From Apophysomyces variabilis (Eukaryota; Mucoromycota; Mucoromycetes; Mucorales; Mucoraceae): 64,000 nucleotides of DNA. The notes below the pieces were generated by a model. That model did no database searches. It had not been told where the DNA came from and saw nothing but the letters and a program-made list of their open reading frames with translations. Positions 60,501 to 64,000 of the stretch are shown one piece after another. A program made the position numbers and the translations under genes. Position 1 is the first letter of the stretch; each line of letters begins with the position of its first letter. The stretch is taken from NCBI GenBank assembly GCA_002749535.1, contig MZZL01000405.1:1027278-1091277 (forward strand), given 5' to 3'.

Positions 60501-61546
60501 GGATGACAATAAAAAAAAGATAAGGATAAACAATAATATTTTGATAAACTGCCTTTTTACCTTTATTATGATGATCTTTATATACCTTATTGCTACAGTC
60601 AATATCACTACAATACATAACTCACTATAACTGTGGCAGGGAGGATATTATGTAAGTTTTACTATGACAGTTTATTTTTCTACTTTTTACTGCAGCAAAG
60701 AGTAATATTACACAGCTATATTATTGTGGTAATATGTTAAAACTTAGTAAGCTTCATAAGCATTAGGGACAAATAATTATAGATAAGGATAAATAATAGC
60801 TTAAAACTAATATGTCTTCATTATTATCACTTGAAAGAAAAATGTTATCAAAAATAAAGTATAAATTAAATCTAGAGACTATATCTCTTCTTTTTTTTTT
60901 TCTTTTCTGATGATATTAGTATTCTTAATTGTACAATCAATTTATATATTTCATTTGTCCTAAGATTGTAACAAATGGTCTGTCTAGCTTAGACTTCAGA
61001 TGCATATATATGTTTGGTTTTATGTTAATTCTATTTCTACTGACAACTTAGCTCATAAATAATGCCTAATCTGTTTTACATGCTGCAATCCATACTAGCT
61101 AAAATCTGTTCACACTATGTTCTACTACCTGTATTTTAGTCCCATCTCCTTTCTAATTTTAATTTGTAATGTATTTTGGTAATCTCACTCTACTATAGAT
61201 TAAGATAATTACCCTCAATGTTTTATTGACAATATGTTTAGAAAGTAATGAATAGCAATGTTGTACTAATAATTTTAAATTATTGTAATGCTTAACTGAG
61301 AGAGACAATACTAAGCTATATGCTAACATACAGTATTCATTAATAAAATAATTTTTACTTTGTACAGATACTATCAATAATCCTATTAAGAAATAAACAT
61401 ACCTTTTTTTACAGACTAAATGAATCAAATTGAATTATAAATGAATATTTGTTAAATGAATTGAATGAAAAAGCATGATTTATATTTGCTTTTGACAAAT
61501 ATAAATTGAATTGAATAAATAAATAATGAATATTTACTGATCTTTA
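57568..61546 (-). mobile_element. Second hAT element (hAT-2), decayed; ends approximate
   Basis: Encloses a hAT transposase pseudogene. The left end TAGGGGTC and the inverted right end TAAAGATC differ only by transitions and both run into AT-rich ATTCAATT-type sequence. No clean 8-bp target duplication was found, so the limits are tentative. Confidence 0.5.
58240..60170 (-). pseudogene. hAT-2 transposase, decayed
   Basis: The minus strand reads a BED finger (CKCHYMNVGRSTSNMLTHLK, then SKHC), the core (DSWIS, FLTTDKASNIKVLARELEQM, CIGHIFNLAVQAIL), the SASNYPSINTTVVAYNWLFD helix also seen in hAT-1, and a hATC block (MARCYLAVSATSVPSERCFS, YAKFFILPECNHLLP). Many stops (TAG, TGA, TAA) fall in conserved places and exon borders are unclear, so the gene is dead. 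Confidence 0.75.
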
Positions 61547-63737
61547 GCTGTAAGCCTTCTACTATATTTACAAAACTTATTATACTGAGATTCTGCTATA
61601 ATGTTCTCAGAATGTTGAGTTATTACAATGAGGTTGTTTGTTGTTTATAAGAGTCCCTGTGTGGTTAAACGTTTATCCACTAAGAAATCAAGTGTAGCCA
61701 AGAGAGCCTTCTTGTTTTCGCTTATATTGCTCAGATTGTGCTTAATGTGATTATGTATAAACGTATTTGCCAGTACATAATATTGTACCCAGGTGTGTAC
61801 ATAAACCGCTTATAGGTTTGAGCGTGAAATGTTATATTAGAGCTTAAATAAAATTTTTTGTTCAAACTCGGAGACTGGAAGTGTATTCTATATAGTTCCA
61901 ACAGCTAAAGATCGCATTCAACAATAAATTACCACATTACTTGGTTTAAATTATAATTTTTAATTTCACTCCATTGACATACTACATAACGCGCTTAAAT
62001 GGTCTGAAAGCGAGGATTAAAGGCAGGATCAAAGGCGGCCATTCGATCTGGTGACTGGTTTCTCGGTCGTGCCGCACGGAGGGTGCGTCGTTGTGCGCTG
62101 CCGGTGCGTCGTTTTGAAATATTTTAGCAACCTCAGAACTCATTCACTTCTTGGCGGATAAAATTTTAAACACATAGAGCCTATATAAATAACTTTTGAT
62201 AATATTCTTTGGTTTTTAGTAAGGCGTAATAACTTCGTNGAATAAATGTTTAAATATTCTTAGTATCATTCAAATAATAAATAAATGTTCTAGCTTTATT
62301 TATATTCATTTGCATTATTTGTAGAATTACTTAATTAGTCACTGTACTTAAAAATAAGTTTTAGTAATTTTTTAGTATCTTAAAATGTCACTAAAATTTT
62401 TTGTTTAAGGTTTAATATAGCTGCATTTAAGGAACCTTTTATTAATTAGAGTAATTAATACTTGATCTACTTTTATTCCTTTAATGTGAGCTTCCTTTTA
62501 ACAATGAGCTACTATATAAACTACAATATAGCTTGCAAATATTCTGTTTGCTCTACTGCAAATGAGTATAACTTTGTGATGCAGACCATGCAAACTGTAA
62601 GACAGTATAAAGAAAATAACTGCTTGTAATCTTTTGAATATAGTAATGGTGACACATTTTAAATTAGCTATACTCATTGTTAAATTGTGATTAGCTGCTT
62701 TCTCACAAATGTGAGGCATTCTAGTACTGCTTCAGAAGATTAATATAGAAGTTGACTATAAGATTTAGTTTCCAAAATAATATTTTATTGACTGTAGATG
62801 CCTTAGTTTATTATAATATAGAGGAAACAATAACTGAATCTGCTAGAAATTAACCTCATACCAAGTTAGGCTATAAAGCTACAAAGCAGCCTTTATAATA
62901 AAGCTAAGTTATAATTTATGACATTGCTATTATATTTATTAAAATTTTAGGATTCTGAGGCCCAGCTATTCTCTTGCTAATAGCTTAACTACTAACATTA
63001 GTACTTTGAGAAGCTGAGCTATGATTACATTATATTTTACCAAGCAATGTAATCTAACTATTGATTTTTAACTAATATATTGTATAATTGTTTGGCATTT
63101 AGTTGCTATTGCTGGCTAAGCTCTCTTAGCTTGTATTCTATATTAATTAACTGGCAGCTAAGTATGGCTAAAGTCAACTGTTTACTAGTTATAGGGACAG
63201 GTAATGACAGTTAAACTTCTGTTTATATTTCTCTAATAGTATAGTATTCAGTAAAACGTTGATTATAGGATTAAGACATTTACTAGAATTGAATATGATT
63301 GAATGTATACACTTTACAATAAAGTTTTTATCTTCTTATTTCAATAGTATATCAGAGGTACATTGCCCTTATATACTTTACTAATAAAAGCACAAATAAT
63401 AAAGTTAAGAAAGCTTTTCTTTCTTTTTACTTTCTCTTTAATTTTTGCTTTCTTTTCCTTTGTGGTATATGTTAGAGACAAATGAGATAAAAGAAAATCG
63501 GACAATAGAATCCTTTGAGACTGAGTCGAGATTGTTTTTTTTTTATCATTATGTTTTCACGACTATTTATATGTTGTCTCTAAATGTAAGTGTATGCGTT
63601 GTGTAATATGTTGTTCTATGTGTTGTCTCTATAGATGCAGTGTAGATCTATAAGGATAGAGAAATGTAAAGAAAGAGGGAAAGAACCACCTTGCATAGAT
63701 TAAACTGTACACTTAGTTTGATATATGATGCATGTAG
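61547..63737. other. AT-rich sequence, no gene seen
   Basis: Stop-dense in all frames. A short GC-rich island lies at about 61980-62115 (GTGCGTCGTT twice, 21 bp apart). One base is ambiguous (N at 62239). A TATA- and AATAAA-containing stretch near 61602-61903 ending TTCCAACA is LTR-like but lacks a matching target duplication. Confidence 0.45.
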
Positions 63738-63877
63738 TAAGATGGTCTGATCGTCTTTATACTGCGTAAAGGAGAGAGCTACATTGCATGTAAAATACGA
63801 TGATCCATATACCAAATTGGGAAACTGTATTGTAGTCCCGCTATTAAGGTGTATAACGACATACTAGCTATACGACA
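63738..63877 (+). repeat. 140-bp dispersed repeat, copy 2
   Basis: Inverted relative to 43021-43160. This copy keeps CpG sites (TGCG, ACGATG, CCCGC, ACGACA) that are TpG/CpA in copy 1. Confidence 0.85.
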
Positions 63878-64000
63878 TTATCCCCTTCTAGGTTAGACTT
63901 AACCATAAACTAAATGATAGTTGTATGGAGTTATGTTCGTGTACGTTTACTTTGTCGTGAATTCTTCTGGTTATTATTCAGACGTTTGTTGGATCGTGTA
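63878..64000. other. Window end, nothing recognised
   Basis: No gene or repeat seen in the last 123 bases. Confidence 0.4.

Noticed and set aside
61602..61903. Candidate solo LTR (TGTTCTC to CCAACA)
   Set aside because: Flanks TATAA and GCTAA do not form a convincing duplication, and no second copy is in the window.

Overview
The window reads as a chromosome segment of an early-diverging filamentous fungus, most likely a Mucorales (Mucoromycota) species. This rests on intron style (many GT-AG introns of 46-85 bp), gene content, and the transposon mix (DIRS, MULE, RVT/zinc-knuckle LINEs, Ty3 chromovirus, BED-type hATs). No species marker is visible, so the genus is inference.

Bases 1-34,800 are a compact gene block. 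In order: the last 27 codons of an SH3-domain protein (+); an orphan 180-aa ORF (+); a secreted two-LysM protein (+) followed by a 554-bp pure poly(A) tract; then three genes on the minus strand, GAL10-type UDP-glucose 4-epimerase, mitochondrial DNA polymerase gamma (MIP1) and an SP-RING SUMO ligase with a ZMIZ-like N-terminal region. Next come a 5'-truncated DIRS retroelement (minus) and, touching it, a structurally complete MULE DNA transposon with 313-bp identical terminal inverted repeats. The MULE encodes a transposase fused to an OTU-type cysteine protease. After it lie a cytosolic Xaa-Pro aminopeptidase (+), proteasome subunit alpha-1/SCL1 (minus), a LINE copy with a 15-bp target duplication inserted just upstream of SCL1, a LINE ORF1 fragment, and the SIN3 corepressor (+, 14 exons).

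Bases 34,800-64,000 are a repeat-rich, AT-rich compartment with no recognisable host gene. It holds three decayed LINE ORF2 pieces, a decayed DDE transposase gene with a zinc-ribbon N-terminal region, three ~1.3-kb copies of a non-autonomous repeat family (A, B, C), a complete but mutated Ty3 chromovirus nested in copy B, a near-intact hAT with an 8-bp target duplication, a second decayed chromovirus piece, a probable solo LTR, a second decayed hAT, and about 2.5 kb of AT-rich sequence in which I recognise nothing but a repeat.

The host genes look like ordinary housekeeping and chromatin functions that share no pathway: sugar-nucleotide metabolism, mtDNA replication, SUMOylation, peptide turnover, proteasome and histone deacetylation. 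The biological interest is in the mobile elements. The MULE-OTU element looks young (identical TIRs, intact gene). The chromovirus has been disabled by point transitions at CpG and CpA, which suggests cytosine-modification-driven decay. Several apparent frameshifts sit in homopolymer runs and may be assembly errors.
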